Of a stretch of DNA of 64,000 nucleotides, positions 1-14,945 are shown one piece after another. The stretch's first letter is position 1. Every line of letters starts with the position of its first letter. The stretch covers positions 558,001 to 622,000 of the forward strand of contig NZ_JACVAA010000003.1 of assembly GCF_014851565.1 (NCBI RefSeq), given 5' to 3'. Source of the DNA: Pseudomonas sp. PDM15. GTDB lineage: Bacteria > Pseudomonadota > Gammaproteobacteria > Pseudomonadales > Pseudomonadaceae. The notes under the pieces were generated by a model, which did not search any database, was not told the origin of the DNA, and saw nothing but the letters and a program-made list of their open reading frames with translations. A program made the translations under genes and the position numbers.

Positions 1-2286
<2,286 letters not shown>

Positions 2287-2307
2287 GGATTGCATGCGGT
2301 GAAGCTG

Positions 2308-3114
2308 TCAGCGCTTGCCGGCGAGCTGCTTCTTGCGCTCGAACTCGACTATACGTTGACGGTAGTGCTCGATGGTCTGCGCGGTCATCACGCTGCGCTG
2401 ATCGTCCTTCAGCTCGCCGTTCAGCTCGTGGGCCAGCTTGCGCGCGGCGGCGATCATAACGTCGAAGGCCTGCTTCGGATGGCGCGGGCCCGGCAGGCCG
2501 AGGAAGAAGCTCACCGCCGGGGTGTAGAACAGCTCGAAGTCGTCCAGATCGAAGGTGCCCGGCTTGACGCCGTTGGCCATGGAGAACAGCACCTCGCCGT
2601 TGCCGGCCATGCTCTCGTGGCGATGGAAGATGTCCATCTCGCCGAAGCGCAGGCCACTCTCCAGGATGTTCTGCAGCAGCGCCGGGCCCTTGAAGCCATC
2701 GGCATCGCGGGCGATCACGTTGATCACCAGCACTTCTTCCACCGGCAGCGCCTCGCGGGCCTGGGCAGGCAGCTCATCGTCATCCTCGACCGGGATCAGC
2801 AGGGTCGGTACCGGCTCGTCGGCGTCCAGCCCCAGATCGCCCTGTTTGGGTTCGAGGTTGCGCTTGCGATTGAGCTCGCTGGCGCTGACGGTGGGCATAT
2901 CCGCCTCGTTGAATTCGGGCTCGCGCTTGCGATCGATGACCCGTGCCGGACCGAGCAGGTCGGGATCGGCATCGTCGTCCGGCAGGTTGCTGAAACTGTG
3001 GTCCAGCTTGAACTTCAACTTGCCACTGCCGCCCCGCATCCGACGCCAGCCATCAAACAGAATGCCGACGATGACGATGACACCAACGACGATCAGCCAA
3101 TAGCGCAGCTCCAT
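2308..3114 (-). CDS. zipA: Cell division protein ZipA
   Basis: Inner-membrane protein that tethers FtsZ to the membrane at the septum. The 268-residue product starts [19 protein letters not shown], a single N-terminal membrane anchor (about residues 5-22) followed by a basic stretch. A charged linker and a C-terminal FtsZ-binding domain (about residues 130-265) come next. Length is close to other Pseudomonas ZipA. AGGAG lies just before the ATG. The order smc-zipA-ligA on one strand is characteristic of Pseudomonas and related gammaproteobacteria. Confidence 0.95.
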   Translation of the reverse strand: MELRYWLIVVGVIVIVGILFDGWRRMRGGSGKLKFKLDHSFSNLPDDDADPDLLGPARVIDRKREPEFNEADMPTVSASELNRKRNLEPKQGDLGLDADEPVPTLLIPVEDDDELPAQAREALPVEEVLVINVIARDADGFKGPALLQNILESGLRFGEMDIFHRHESMAGNGEVLFSMANGVKPGTFDLDDFELFYTPAVSFFLGLPGPRHPKQAFDVMIAAARKLAHELNGELKDDQRSVMTAQTIEHYRQRIVEFERKKQLAGKR

Positions 3115-3300
3115 GAAACTCCTAAGCCCCTGAACGATGAAAATGTAATGAAAATAAGGGCTTCCTGCCCCTTTGGAACGCGAACAACTGTATGTTTCTA
3201 CAGGTATTTTTCGCGCGTAACAAAAGTGGAGCCTAAGCTAGCACGACGAACGGTAAATGTGCACCGTCGCAAGGCATTTTGCCGCGTTTGCTGCCCTGCT

Positions 3301-6789
<3,489 letters not shown>

Positions 6790-6974
6790 GCCAGGGCCTC
6801 CGCGGGCGCGGATCGGGAAGACTGCAGAACGCGGCTATCCGCTGCCATGAAGCTCATGGATTTCCTTGAAAAAGGGGGCAAATCTGGGGGTCGGCGGAGT
6901 GTATCACAGGGTTTTTCGCGGCCAAGAGCCGCGGCCGCGCTATGCTGGCGGCCCCGATCATGGCGAGGTGAAGG

Positions 6975-7589
6975 ATGCTCTCGGAAACACGCTGGCAAGC
7001 GCTCTGGCAGGAACTGGGCGGCTCGGCTCCGGCCGGCAGTTTCGCTGAACTACAGGCGGCCTATGCCTCGCCGAATCGCCACTACCACGGCAGCAGCCAT
7101 ATCCAGGCCTGCCTGGCCCATCTGCAACGCTGGCAGCATCTGGCCAGAGACCCAGCCTTGGTGGAGCTGGCGCTGTGGACCCACGACCTGGTCTACGACA
7201 CTCGCCGCCAGGACAACGAGGCCGCCAGCGCCGAGCACGCCTGCCGATGGATGGAGGACGCGGGTCTGGGCGAACGGCCCCCCGCGCTGCGCTAGATGAT
7301 CCTCGCCACCCGCCATCAGCAGGCGCCGGACGACGCCGATGCGGCGCTGGTGGTGGATATCGACCTCTCGATCCTGGCCAGCGATACGCAGGTGTATGCG
7401 GGTTACGAGGCGGCCGTACGCACCGAGTATGCCTGGGTGCCGGAGCCGCTGTTCCGCGCCGGCCGCGCCAAGCTGTTGCGCCAGTTGCTGGATGCACCGG
7501 CGCTCTATCACCACGCGCCGCTGGCGCAGCTGTGGGAGGCTCCGGCCCGGCGCAACCTCAAAGCTGCGTTGGAAGCTCTGGAGAATTAG
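6975..7589 (+). pseudogene. HD-superfamily phosphohydrolase gene split by an in-frame amber stop
   Basis: Two open frames in the same phase (6975-7295 and 7296-7589) together encode about 204 residues resembling predicted metal-dependent HD phosphohydrolases (COG4339-like). The first half has NRHYHGSSHI and the metal-binding LWTHDLVYD, followed by NEAASAEHAC. The second half begins MILATRHQQ, the usual continuation of this family. They are separated only by TAG at 7293-7295, which looks like a one-base change from a CAG or GAG codon. GAGGTG precedes the first ATG, and no ribosome site is visible before the second. The remaining sequence has no frameshift, so the lesion is recent, suppressed or a sequencing error. 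The 3' end overlaps the convergent lipoprotein gene by 4 nt. Confidence 0.75.
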
Positions 7590-7909
7590 TCGGCGATGGT
7601 ACGACCGAGCCCCGCCGGCACACCGCTATTGTCGGTGGGCTGCCAGGGGCCGTTCGGGCTGCTGGCCCAGTTCCAGCCGCGATCCCAGCGGTAGTAGACG
7701 CGCTCCCGGTAATACAGCTTGGTGCTGCCCTGGATCACGTACACGCCCAGCGCCGGGTCCCAATAGGCATTGCCACCGGGTGGCGGCGCATAGCGCGGAT
7801 GGCTCTGCTGCTTTTGCGCAGGCTCGCCGCCCTTGGGCGTGACGCCGGGCTGCAGGGCGCAGCCGCTCAGGGCGAGCAGCAGAGTGAGAGAAACCAGCGA
7901 CTTGTTCAT
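7586..7909 (-). CDS. Small putative outer-membrane lipoprotein, unknown function
   Basis: The 107-residue product begins MNKSLVSLTLLLALSGCALQ, a lipoprotein signal peptide with lipobox LSGC (Cys17). The mature part is short, proline-rich at first, then full of aromatic residues (YWDPALGVYV, YYRERVYYRWDRGW). This suggests a small beta-rich periplasmic domain. I do not recognise a named family. A longer frame extends upstream, but the ATG at 7909 overlaps the ccmI stop as ATGA, typical of translational coupling, and gives a perfect signal peptide. It is therefore the last gene of the ccm operon, although no cytochrome-maturation role can be read from the sequence. Confidence 0.7.
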   Translation of the reverse strand: MNKSLVSLTLLLALSGCALQPGVTPKGGEPAQKQQSHPRYAPPPGGNAYWDPALGVYVIQGSTKLYYRERVYYRWDRGWNWASSPNGPWQPTDNSGVPAGLGRTIAD

Positions 7910-9102
7910 TGCGCTTGCTCCGGGCTGTCGATCAGCAGTTGCTGGGGCTCGCTGGTGCTGCTGGCGATCGGCTGGCCGCGACCGACCCACTCACCCTGAG
8001 TGGCCACGCCACTGCGCGAAATCCGCGCCACCAGCTGGATCTGCGGGAAGCTGGAGAGTTTGAGCTGCTCCATCATCGCATCCTTGTCGCTCAGTTCGAC
8101 CTTGGCCGGCAGGTCGGCCACGGTCAGGCGCTTGACCGCCAGCGGCATGGGCGGGCCAGACGCGGCGCGGGCGAAGACGAACACCGTATCGCCCGGCTGC
8201 ACCTTGGATTTGAGTGTAGGAGCCAGATCGACGCTGACGCGGATCACCGCCATGGATTTGTTCACCACTTCACCCGGTGCCGGCTGGCCGGCGGCCTGCA
8301 TCTGTTCGCGGGCACGGTCGATGCCGACCTGGATCGAGGCGCGGGCCGGGTCTTCCGCCGGCATCTGCGCCGACAGGCGCTGCCAGTAGTCGATGGCGTC
8401 GGCGAAGCGCTCTTCCTCGAAGGCGGCAATGCCCAGCAGACCGAGGCTGGTGGTCTCGTTGGGATCGGCCTTGAGCGCCTCGTCGGTGAGCGCCTGCATC
8501 TGCGCGCTCCACTGCTTGTTCGCGGCGAAGTACAGGGCCTGGGCCCACAGGCCGAGCAGCTCGGGCGCGCGGCCGGCGGCGCGCACCGCGTGCTCGTAGG
8601 CCATGGCGGACTTGCCGGCATCGCCGTTGCCCATGTAGATGCGGCCCAGGTAGTACCAGGCCTCGGCGGAATCCGGGTTGTCCTTGACCGCCTGTTCCAG
8701 GCGCGCAGTCATCTGGTCGATGGTCGGCCGATCCTGCATGGCAGCCAGGTCCTGGCTGGCGCCCCAGTGCCAGTACAGGCCGAAGGTGAGGCCCGGCAGC
8801 GCCAGGGCGATCAACAGAGGCAGGGCCTTGCCCAGCAGACGGCCGCGACCATTGCCGGCACCCTCGGTGTCGGCCAGCAGCTCACGCGCGGCCTCGGCCT
8901 GGCCGGCGTCGAACTGCTCGCCAGTCAGCGTGCCGGCCTCGCGCTGGGCGGTGAGTTCGGCCAGGCGCTCCTGGTACAGGGCGACGTTGAGTGCGGTGCG
9001 GTCTTCCTCGGCCTGGGCACGACGGCCACGCAGCACGGGAATCAGCAGGAAAGCCGTGCCGACCAGCAGCAGCAGGCCGACGGCGAGCCAGAATTCGATC
9101 AT
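7906..9102 (-). CDS. ccmI: Cytochrome c maturation protein CcmI (CycH)
   Basis: Apocytochrome c chaperone that presents the CXXCH-containing chain to the CcmFH haem ligation complex. The 398-residue product has an N-terminal membrane segment (about residues 3-22), a cytoplasmic loop, a second membrane segment (about 95-115) and a periplasmic domain. That domain has TPR-type helices (AEAWYYLGRIYMGNGD, about 145-160) and a C-terminal beta-rich part. Its start overlaps the ccmH stop by one base (TGATG), and its stop overlaps the lipoprotein start. This is the two-domain form usual in Pseudomonas rather than a CcmH fusion. Confidence 0.93.
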   Translation of the reverse strand: MIEFWLAVGLLLLVGTAFLLIPVLRGRRAQAEEDRTALNVALYQERLAELTAQREAGTLTGEQFDAGQAEAARELLADTEGAGNGRGRLLGKALPLLIALALPGLTFGLYWHWGASQDLAAMQDRPTIDQMTARLEQAVKDNPDSAEAWYYLGRIYMGNGDAGKSAMAYEHAVRAAGRAPELLGLWAQALYFAANKQWSAQMQALTDEALKADPNETTSLGLLGIAAFEEERFADAIDYWQRLSAQMPAEDPARASIQVGIDRAREQMQAAGQPAPGEVVNKSMAVIRVSVDLAPTLKSKVQPGDTVFVFARAASGPPMPLAVKRLTVADLPAKVELSDKDAMMEQLKLSSFPQIQLVARISRSGVATQGEWVGRGQPIASSTSEPQQLLIDSPEQAQ

Positions 9103-9584
9103 CAGTCTTGGGTATCCCGGGTTTCTTTCAGCAGAGCGTCCAGGCGCTCACGTTCGGCGGCGCTCAAGGCCACCTGTGCCGGCGCCTGCTCCACCTTGCG
9201 CCGGCGCAACACCAGCACGCAGAGCGCGATGGCGCCCAGGCCCAACAGGCCGAAGGGGCCGTACCAGAGCAGCCAGGTACGGCTGTCCAACGGCGGCTTG
9301 TACATCACGAAATCGCCGTAGCGCATGACCAGGAAATCGACGATCTCCTTGTCGCTCCTGCCCTCCTCCAGCATGCGGAAGATCTCGCGGCGCAGGTCGG
9401 TGGCGATCGGCGCATTGGAGTCGGCGATGTTCTGGTTCTGGCACTTGGGGCAGCGCAGCTCTTCGGTGAGGCCACGGAAGCGCTCGCGCTCCACCTCATC
9501 CTTGAACTGGTAGGTATCGATGGCGGCGCGGGCGGCGCCGACCAGGCTCAGCCCCAGCAGGCAGGCGATCAGCAGGCGCTTCAC
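9102..9584 (-). CDS. ccmH: Cytochrome c maturation protein CcmH (thiol oxidoreductase)
   Basis: Membrane-anchored periplasmic thioredoxin-like protein that reduces the haem-binding cysteines of apocytochrome c. The 160-residue product has a signal peptide (VKRLLIACLLGLSLVGAARA), the redox motif LRCPKCQNQN (Cys45, Cys48) and a membrane segment near residues 108-128. I place the start at the GTG at 9584, because it overlaps the ccmG stop as GTGA and exposes the signal peptide. The longer frame upstream would add about 70 unlikely arginine-rich residues. Confidence 0.93.
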   Translation of the reverse strand: MKRLLIACLLGLSLVGAARAAIDTYQFKDEVERERFRGLTEELRCPKCQNQNIADSNAPIATDLRREIFRMLEEGRSDKEIVDFLVMRYGDFVMYKPPLDSRTWLLWYGPFGLLGLGAIALCVLVLRRRKVEQAPAQVALSAAERERLDALLKETRDTQD

Positions 9585-10114
9585 GGCTTCTCCTCCTGCA
9601 GGGCCTGGTAACGCGGCGCCAGCTCCTTGCGCCAGACGTTCTCGTCGATGGCGCCGACGTACTTGTGGCGGATGATGCCCTGGGCGTCGATCAGGAAGGT
9701 CTCTGGCGCGCCGTACACGCCCAGGTTGATGCCCAGCGAGCCCTGCGGGTCGGCGACGTTGACCTGGTACGGGTCGAGGTAGTCCTTCAGCCACTTGCGC
9801 GCGGCCTCGCTGTCGTCCTTATAGTTGACCCCGTGGATCACCACGCCGGCCTCCGCCAGGCGATTGAGCATGTGGTGCTCGGCCTTGCAGGTAGGGCACC
9901 AGGTGGCCCAGACGTTGACCAGCGCCGGGCCCTTGAGGTCCTTCTCGGTGATCAGGCGTTGCTCGTTCTTCAGGTCCGGCAGGCTGAAGGCCGGCAGCGG
10001 CTTGTCGATCAGCGCCGAGGGCAGTTCCTGCGGGTTGAGGAACAGGCCACGGTAGAGGAACACCGCCATGGCCAGGAACAGCGCCAGCGGCAACAGCAGA
10101 ATCAGGCGTTTCAT
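9581..10114 (-). CDS. ccmG: Thiol:disulfide interchange protein CcmG (DsbE)
   Basis: Periplasmic membrane-anchored thioredoxin that keeps the apocytochrome c CXXCH cysteines reduced. The 177-residue product begins with a membrane anchor ([20 protein letters not shown]) and carries WATWCPTCKAEH, the active-site WCPTC (Cys73, Cys76), within a thioredoxin/TlpA-like fold. Length is normal. It overlaps ccmF upstream by 4 nt and ccmH downstream by 4 nt. Confidence 0.95.
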   Translation of the reverse strand: MKRLILLLPLALFLAMAVFLYRGLFLNPQELPSALIDKPLPAFSLPDLKNEQRLITEKDLKGPALVNVWATWCPTCKAEHHMLNRLAEAGVVIHGVNYKDDSEAARKWLKDYLDPYQVNVADPQGSLGINLGVYGAPETFLIDAQGIIRHKYVGAIDENVWRKELAPRYQALQEEKP

Positions 10115-12099
10115 GCGGTCGCCTCCGGCATGCCCAGCACGTCGCGCACGCGACTACGCACCTTGACCCGGTAGCGCGGGTCGAAGGCCGCCAGCAGGCC
10201 GCCGAGGCCCATCATCAGGCCGCCCAGCCAGATCCAGCGCACGTAGGGTTTGATATGTACGCGCACGGCCCAGGCGCCATTCTCCAGCGGCTCACCGAGG
10301 GCGACGTAGAGGTCGCGGGTCAGCCCGGCGTCGATGCCGGCCTCGGTCATCGGCATCTGCTGCACGGTGTACAGGCGCTTCTCCGGGTGCAGCACGGCGA
10401 CTTCCTCGCCATCCTGCAGCACGCGCACGGTGCCCTTGTCCGAGGTGAAGTTGGGGCCCTCGAAGTGCTTGGCGCCCTCGAAGACGAATACATAGCCGCC
10501 CAGCTCCAGGGACTCGCCCGGTGCCAGACGCAGATCGCGCTCGGCGCTGCCGTGGCTGACCAGCACCACACCGATGGCGCACACGGCGATGCCCAGATGC
10601 GCCAGCTGCATGCCCCAGTAGCTGCTGGAGAGGCTGCGCATCCCCTTCAGCAGGCCCTTGTGGCGGCACTTGTCGAGCAGGTCGCGACCGCCGGCCAGCA
10701 AGACCCAGAAGGCCAGCAGGAACACCGCCAGCACGCTCCAGTGGAAATCGCCGAAAGCCCAGCTGGCGAGGAAGCCGAGCACCACGCTGCCAACCAGTAC
10801 CGGGGTAAGCATGCCGAGCAGCCATTTCACCGGGGTGTCCTTCCAGCGCACCACCACGCCGACGGCCATCACCAGCATCAGCAGCGCCATCAGCGGTACG
10901 AACAGGGCGTTGAAGTAAGGCGGGCCAACCGACAGTTTGGCGCCGGACAGCGCATCCAGCACCAGCGGGTAGAGGGTGCCGAGCAGGATCATCGAGGCCG
11001 CCACCACCAGCACCAGATTGTTGGCCAGCAGCAGCGTTTCACGCGACCACAGGGCGAAGCCGACCTGGCTCTTGACCACCGGCGCACGCACGGCGAACAG
11101 CGCCAGCGAGCCGCCGACCACCACCAGCAGGAAGATCAGGATGAACACGCCTCGCGCCGGGTCGTTGGCGAAGGCATGCACCGAGGTCAGCACGCCGGAG
11201 CGGACCAGGAAGGTACCGAGCAGGCTCAGGGAGAAGGCGGCGATGGCCAACAGCACGGTCCAGCTCTTGAACACGCCACGTTTCTCGGTCACGGCCAGCG
11301 AGTGGATAAGCGCGGTGCCGACCAGCCAGGGCATGAACGAGGCGTTCTCCACCGGGTCCCAGAACCACCAGCCGCCCCAGCCCAGCTCGTAGTAAGCCCA
11401 CCAGGAGCCCAGGGCGATGCCGATGCCGAGAAAGGCCCAGGCGACTATGGTCCAGGGACGCGACCAACGTGCCCAGGCGGCGTCCAGCTTGCCGCCGAGC
11501 AGCGCGGCGATGGCGAAGGCAAAGGCCACCGAGAAGCCGACGTAACCCATGTACAGCATCGGCGGATGCACGATCAGACCGAAGTCCTGCAGCAGCGGGT
11601 TGAGGTCGCGGCCGTTGAGCGGCGCGTCCGGCAGCAGACGCTCGAAGGGGTTGGAAGTGATGATCAGGAACAGCAGGAAGCCGACGCTGATCATGCCCAT
11701 CACGGCCAGCACGCGGGCCAGCATCACGTCCGGCAGCTGGCGCGAGAAGATCGCCACGGCGAAGGTCCAGCCGCTGAGGATCAATGCCCACAGCAGCAAC
11801 GAACCCTCGTGGGCACCCCATACGGCGCTGAACTTGTAGTACCAGGGCAAGGCGCTGTTGGAGTTGTTGGCTACGTAGGCCACGGAGAAGTCGTCGGCCA
11901 TGAAGGCCCAGGTCAGGCAGGCGAAGGCGAACGCCAGCATGGCGAACTGGCCCCAGGCCGCCGGCTGGGCCAGGCCCATCCACTGGCGATCTCCCAGCCA
12001 GGCGCCGATCAGCGGCAGGGTCGCCTGCACCAGGGCCAGGCACAGGGCGAGGATCAGGGCCACATGGCCCAGCTCGGGAATCATCAGCGCGGCGTTCAT
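10111..12099 (-). CDS. ccmF: Haem lyase CcmF
   Basis: Large polytopic membrane protein of the cytochrome c haem ligase. It receives haem from CcmE and attaches it to apocytochrome c with CcmH/CcmI. The 662-residue product has the tryptophan-rich WWD signature [18 protein letters not shown] at about residues 235-255. It has about fifteen hydrophobic segments and a large periplasmic loop near the C-terminus. Length matches the family. Start and stop both overlap neighbours by 4 nt. Confidence 0.96.
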   Translation of the reverse strand: MNAALMIPELGHVALILALCLALVQATLPLIGAWLGDRQWMGLAQPAAWGQFAMLAFAFACLTWAFMADDFSVAYVANNSNSALPWYYKFSAVWGAHEGSLLLWALILSGWTFAVAIFSRQLPDVMLARVLAVMGMISVGFLLFLIITSNPFERLLPDAPLNGRDLNPLLQDFGLIVHPPMLYMGYVGFSVAFAFAIAALLGGKLDAAWARWSRPWTIVAWAFLGIGIALGSWWAYYELGWGGWWFWDPVENASFMPWLVGTALIHSLAVTEKRGVFKSWTVLLAIAAFSLSLLGTFLVRSGVLTSVHAFANDPARGVFILIFLLVVVGGSLALFAVRAPVVKSQVGFALWSRETLLLANNLVLVVAASMILLGTLYPLVLDALSGAKLSVGPPYFNALFVPLMALLMLVMAVGVVVRWKDTPVKWLLGMLTPVLVGSVVLGFLASWAFGDFHWSVLAVFLLAFWVLLAGGRDLLDKCRHKGLLKGMRSLSSSYWGMQLAHLGIAVCAIGVVLVSHGSAERDLRLAPGESLELGGYVFVFEGAKHFEGPNFTSDKGTVRVLQDGEEVAVLHPEKRLYTVQQMPMTEAGIDAGLTRDLYVALGEPLENGAWAVRVHIKPYVRWIWLGGLMMGLGGLLAAFDPRYRVKVRSRVRDVLGMPEATA

Positions 12100-12551
12100 T
12101 GCTTGGCCTCGCCGCCTTCCGGCAGCTTGCCGCTGTCCTTCAGGGCCTTGGTGACTTCCGGCGGCATGTAGTTCTCGTCGTGCTTGGCCAGCACCTCATC
12201 GGCCACCAGCACGCCGTCGGCGCCCAGCTTGCCGAGGGCGACTATGCCCTGCTCCTCGCGGAACAGGTCCGGCAGGATGCCGCGGTAGCGGATGGTCACG
12301 TTCTTGGCGAAGTCGGTGACCACGAATTCGACGTCCAGCGAGTCGGCGGAACGCTTGACCGAACCCTTGGCGACCATGCCGCCGGCGCGGATGCGGGTGT
12401 CCTGCGGCGCTTCGCCGTTGGCGATCTGGGTCGGGGTGTAGAACAGGTTGATGTTCTCCTGCAGCGCGCTGAGGGCCAGGCCTACCGCGGCGGAAACGCC
12501 GACGAGGATGGCCAGGACGATGTACAGGCGTTTCTTGCGGACCGCATTCAC
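12096..12551 (-). CDS. ccmE: Haem chaperone CcmE
   Basis: Periplasmic haem chaperone that binds haem covalently and hands it to CcmF. The product, 151 residues from the GTG start at 12551, has an N-terminal anchor ([20 protein letters not shown]), an OB-fold domain and the haem-binding HxxxY motif [11 protein letters not shown] (His124, Tyr128). The GTG start overlaps the ccmD stop by 4 nt. A longer in-frame extension upstream is ccmD sequence in another frame. Confidence 0.95.
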   Translation of the reverse strand: MNAVRKKRLYIVLAILVGVSAAVGLALSALQENINLFYTPTQIANGEAPQDTRIRAGGMVAKGSVKRSADSLDVEFVVTDFAKNVTIRYRGILPDLFREEQGIVALGKLGADGVLVADEVLAKHDENYMPPEVTKALKDSGKLPEGGEAKQ

Positions 12552-12724
12552 TGTTGTTTCTCCCGGCGCAAACGGCGCGCCTCGTCTTGCAGGTAACGCC
12601 GGCGCGCCATAATCGGCAGCGCGACGTTGAGGGCCAGCACCGCCAGGCTGATGCCGTAGGCCGACCACACATAGGCGCCATGGTGACCCATGGCGAGGAA
12701 TTCGGCGAAGGAGGCGAAACTCAT
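12548..12724 (-). CDS. ccmD: Haem exporter protein CcmD
   Basis: Small membrane protein needed to release holo-CcmE from the CcmABC complex. The 58-residue product [20 protein letters not shown]... has one membrane helix (about residues 17-37) followed by a strongly basic cytoplasmic tail ([19 protein letters not shown]), the normal CcmD plan. It lies exactly between ccmC and ccmE and overlaps each by 4 nt. Its short length makes it easy to miss. Confidence 0.93.
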   Translation of the reverse strand: MSFASFAEFLAMGHHGAYVWSAYGISLAVLALNVALPIMARRRYLQDEARRLRREKQQ

Positions 12725-13476
12725 GCCCTGCCCTCCACCAGACGACCGATCTCGGCTTTCACCCAGCTGCTGCGGGCCTCGCGCTTGAGCACTTCGGTGC
12801 GCATGCGGTAGAGCAACACGGCGCCGAGGAAGCAGTAGAAGCCCAGCACGCAGAGCAGCAGCGGCAGCCACATCTCCATGCTCATGCTGGCCTTGCCGGT
12901 GACCTTGAAGGTGGCCGGCTGGTGCAGGGTGTTCCACCACTCCACCGACTTCTGGATGATCGGGATGTTCACCGCACCGACCAGCGCCAGCACGGCGCAA
13001 GCCTTGGCCGCGCTATCGCGGTTGCTGATCGCATTGCCCAGGGCGATGACGCCGAAGTAGAGGAACAGCAGGATCAGCATCGAGGTCAGGCGTGCGTCCC
13101 AGATCCAGTAGGTGCCCCAGGTCGGCTTGCCCCAGATGGCACCGGTCACCAGCGCGACGAAGCACAGCCAGGCACCGATGGGCGCGGCCTGCTGCAGGGC
13201 CACGTCGGCCAGCTTCATCTTCCACACCAGGCCGACCAGGCCGGCCACCGCCATCATCAGGTAGCAGGACTGGGCGAGGAACGCCGCCGGCACGTGGATG
13301 TAGATGATCCGGTAGCTGTTGCCCTGGTACTTCTCGGGCGGAGCGAAGGCCAGGCCCCAGACGATGCCGACGGTCAGCAGCACGATGGCGGCCGCGGCCA
13401 GCCACGGCAGCCAGCGGCCACTGCGCTCATAGAACCACTTGGGCGAACCCCACTGGTGAAACCAGGTCCATCTCAT
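12721..13476 (-). CDS. ccmC: Haem exporter protein CcmC
   Basis: Integral membrane protein of the WWD family that loads haem onto CcmE. The product is about 251 residues with six membrane segments, the motif [15 protein letters not shown] near residues 120-135, and conserved periplasmic histidines (IIYIHVPAA near residue 60). The frame begins GTG-ATG-AGA, and I use the ATG at 13476; the GTG at 13479 is equally possible. It lies 16 nt from ccmB and overlaps ccmD by 4 nt. Confidence 0.94.
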   Translation of the reverse strand: MRWTWFHQWGSPKWFYERSGRWLPWLAAAAIVLLTVGIVWGLAFAPPEKYQGNSYRIIYIHVPAAFLAQSCYLMMAVAGLVGLVWKMKLADVALQQAAPIGAWLCFVALVTGAIWGKPTWGTYWIWDARLTSMLILLFLYFGVIALGNAISNRDSAAKACAVLALVGAVNIPIIQKSVEWWNTLHQPATFKVTGKASMSMEMWLPLLLCVLGFYCFLGAVLLYRMRTEVLKREARSSWVKAEIGRLVEGRA

Positions 13477-13492
13477 CACGGTGACTCTTTAG

Positions 13493-14164
13493 TTATTCGC
13501 CGACGCTGATTCGCAGTCCGGCGCCGATTGCAAAGGGTGTCAGGGTGACCGCCAGGGCGGTCAGGCTGGCCAGCCACAACAGGTGACCGGCCGCGGGCAA
13601 TCCTTGCAGGGCCGCCTGTAGCGCCCCGGTGCCGAGAATCAGCACCGGGATGTACAGCGGCAGAATCAACAGCGCCAGCAGCAGCCCGCCGCGCTTGAGA
13701 CCGACGGTCAACGCCGCGCCAACGGCGCCGAGCAGGCTCAGCACCGGGGTACCGAGCAGCAGCGAAGCCAGCAGTACCGGCAGGCAGCGCCCGGGCAAAC
13801 CGAGCATCAAGGCCAGCAGCGGCGCCAGCAGCACCAGGGCCAACCCCGAGAACAGCCAGTGTGCCAGCACCTTGGCCAGGACCAGAAGGGGCAGCGGGTG
13901 CGACGAAAGGACCCACTGCTCCAGCGAGCCGTCCTCGAAATCACTGCGGAAAAGCCCGTCCAGCGAGAGCAGCACGGCCAACAGCGCTGCCACCCAGATC
14001 AGCCCAGGCGACAAGGTCTGTAACAGATTGGTCTCGGGACCGACCGCCAACGGGAACAGGGCGATGACGATGGCGAAGAACACCAGCGGGTTGGCCAACT
14101 CGGCCGGGCGGCGGAACAGCAGGCGGGCTTCGCGTGATAGCAGCAGGAGGAAGACGTTATTCAT
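13493..14164 (-). CDS. ccmB: Haem exporter permease CcmB
   Basis: Membrane subunit of the CcmAB ABC transporter, which drives release of haem-loaded CcmE from CcmCD. The 223-residue product has six hydrophobic segments and begins [20 protein letters not shown], a typical CcmB amino end. The conserved FxDGSLEQW stretch follows ([13 protein letters not shown]). Length is normal for the family. It overlaps ccmA by 4 nt. Confidence 0.94.
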   Translation of the reverse strand: MNNVFLLLLSREARLLFRRPAELANPLVFFAIVIALFPLAVGPETNLLQTLSPGLIWVAALLAVLLSLDGLFRSDFEDGSLEQWVLSSHPLPLLVLAKVLAHWLFSGLALVLLAPLLALMLGLPGRCLPVLLASLLLGTPVLSLLGAVGAALTVGLKRGGLLLALLILPLYIPVLILGTGALQAALQGLPAAGHLLWLASLTALAVTLTPFAIGAGLRISVGE

Positions 14165-14796
14165 GCGCTGCGCCTTCCCAGGTCCAGCTCGCGGTAGCCG
14201 GCAGGCTTCTCGCTCAGCGTGTGGTGGGTGGTCAGCACCACCAGACCGCCCTGCTCGCAGTGGCGAGCCAGGTGCGCTTCGAGTTGCGCCACGCCTTGTT
14301 TATCGAGAGCGGTGAAGGGTTCGTCGAGAACCCACAGCGGCGGCGCGTCCAGATACAGGCGGGCCAGGGCCACGCGGCGCTGCTGGCCGGCGGACAGAGT
14401 GTGGCAGGGCACATCCTCGAAGCCGCGCAAGCCGACCGCCTCCAGCGCCTGCCAGATGGCATCGCGCGCGGCCGGCTGATGCAGGGCGCACAGCCAGGCC
14501 AGGTTTTCTTCGGCGGTGAGCAGGCCCTTGATACCGGCGGCGTGGCCGATCCATAGCAGGCTGCGCCCCAGCTCGCCATGCTGGCTGGCCAGCGGCTTGC
14601 CGTTCAGCAGCACCTCACCGGCTGTTGGCTGCATCAGCCCGGCCAACAGGCGCAGCAGGCTGGTCTTGCCGCTACCGTTGGGACCAGCTACCTGCAACAG
14701 GATGCCGCCGGCGAGGTCCAACTCCAGGTGCTCGAACAGCAGACGCCAGTCCCGCTCGCAGGCGAGGGCAACGGCTTGGAGTCGTGGACTGATCAC
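14161..14796 (-). CDS. ccmA: Haem exporter ATP-binding protein CcmA
   Basis: ATPase subunit of the CcmAB transporter and first gene of the ccm operon. The 211-residue product has Walker [10 protein letters not shown] (residues 38-46), signature [14 protein letters not shown] and Walker [13 protein letters not shown] followed by the switch histidine (TTHHTLSE). Length is normal. It is divergent from the FliK-like gene across a region of about 150 nt that should hold both promoters. Confidence 0.95.
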   Translation of the reverse strand: MISPRLQAVALACERDWRLLFEHLELDLAGGILLQVAGPNGSGKTSLLRLLAGLMQPTAGEVLLNGKPLASQHGELGRSLLWIGHAAGIKGLLTAEENLAWLCALHQPAARDAIWQALEAVGLRGFEDVPCHTLSAGQQRRVALARLYLDAPPLWVLDEPFTALDKQGVAQLEAHLARHCEQGGLVVLTTHHTLSEKPAGYRELDLGRRSA

Positions 14797-14881
14797 TGCA
14801 TGGCATCCCGGAGGGGTTCAAGTCAGAGGGGGGCTGGCCGCTATACTGTGGCAAGTTGACCGTACAGCCAGCCCGAAACGG

Positions 14882-14900
14882 CCGGCATTATACATGCCGG
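14882..14900. promoter_or_regulatory. Inverted repeat with TATAAT in the ccmA / FliK-like divergent region
   Basis: A 7-bp inverted repeat (CCGGCAT ... ATGCCGG, 5-nt loop) lies between the two divergent genes. On the minus strand its centre includes TATAAT (14887-14892), a good -10 element for the ccm operon, but no convincing -35 sits at the right distance. It could be an operator, a -10 region or chance. Confidence 0.3.
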
Positions 14901-14945
14901 GCTTTACCCTCCGAAGCCGGCTTTTTGACAGGGTGTGACCCGGCC

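Noticed and set aside
7293..7295. TAG considered as programmed read-through or pyrrolysine
   Set aside because: No pylTS genes seen, no context signal, and the neighbouring organism type does not use pyrrolysine; a nonsense mutation is simpler.
10255..12171. 638-codon plus-strand frame opposite ccmF
   Set aside because: Low-complexity His/Gln/Arg translation, no ribosome site, and complete overlap with a well-defined CcmF.
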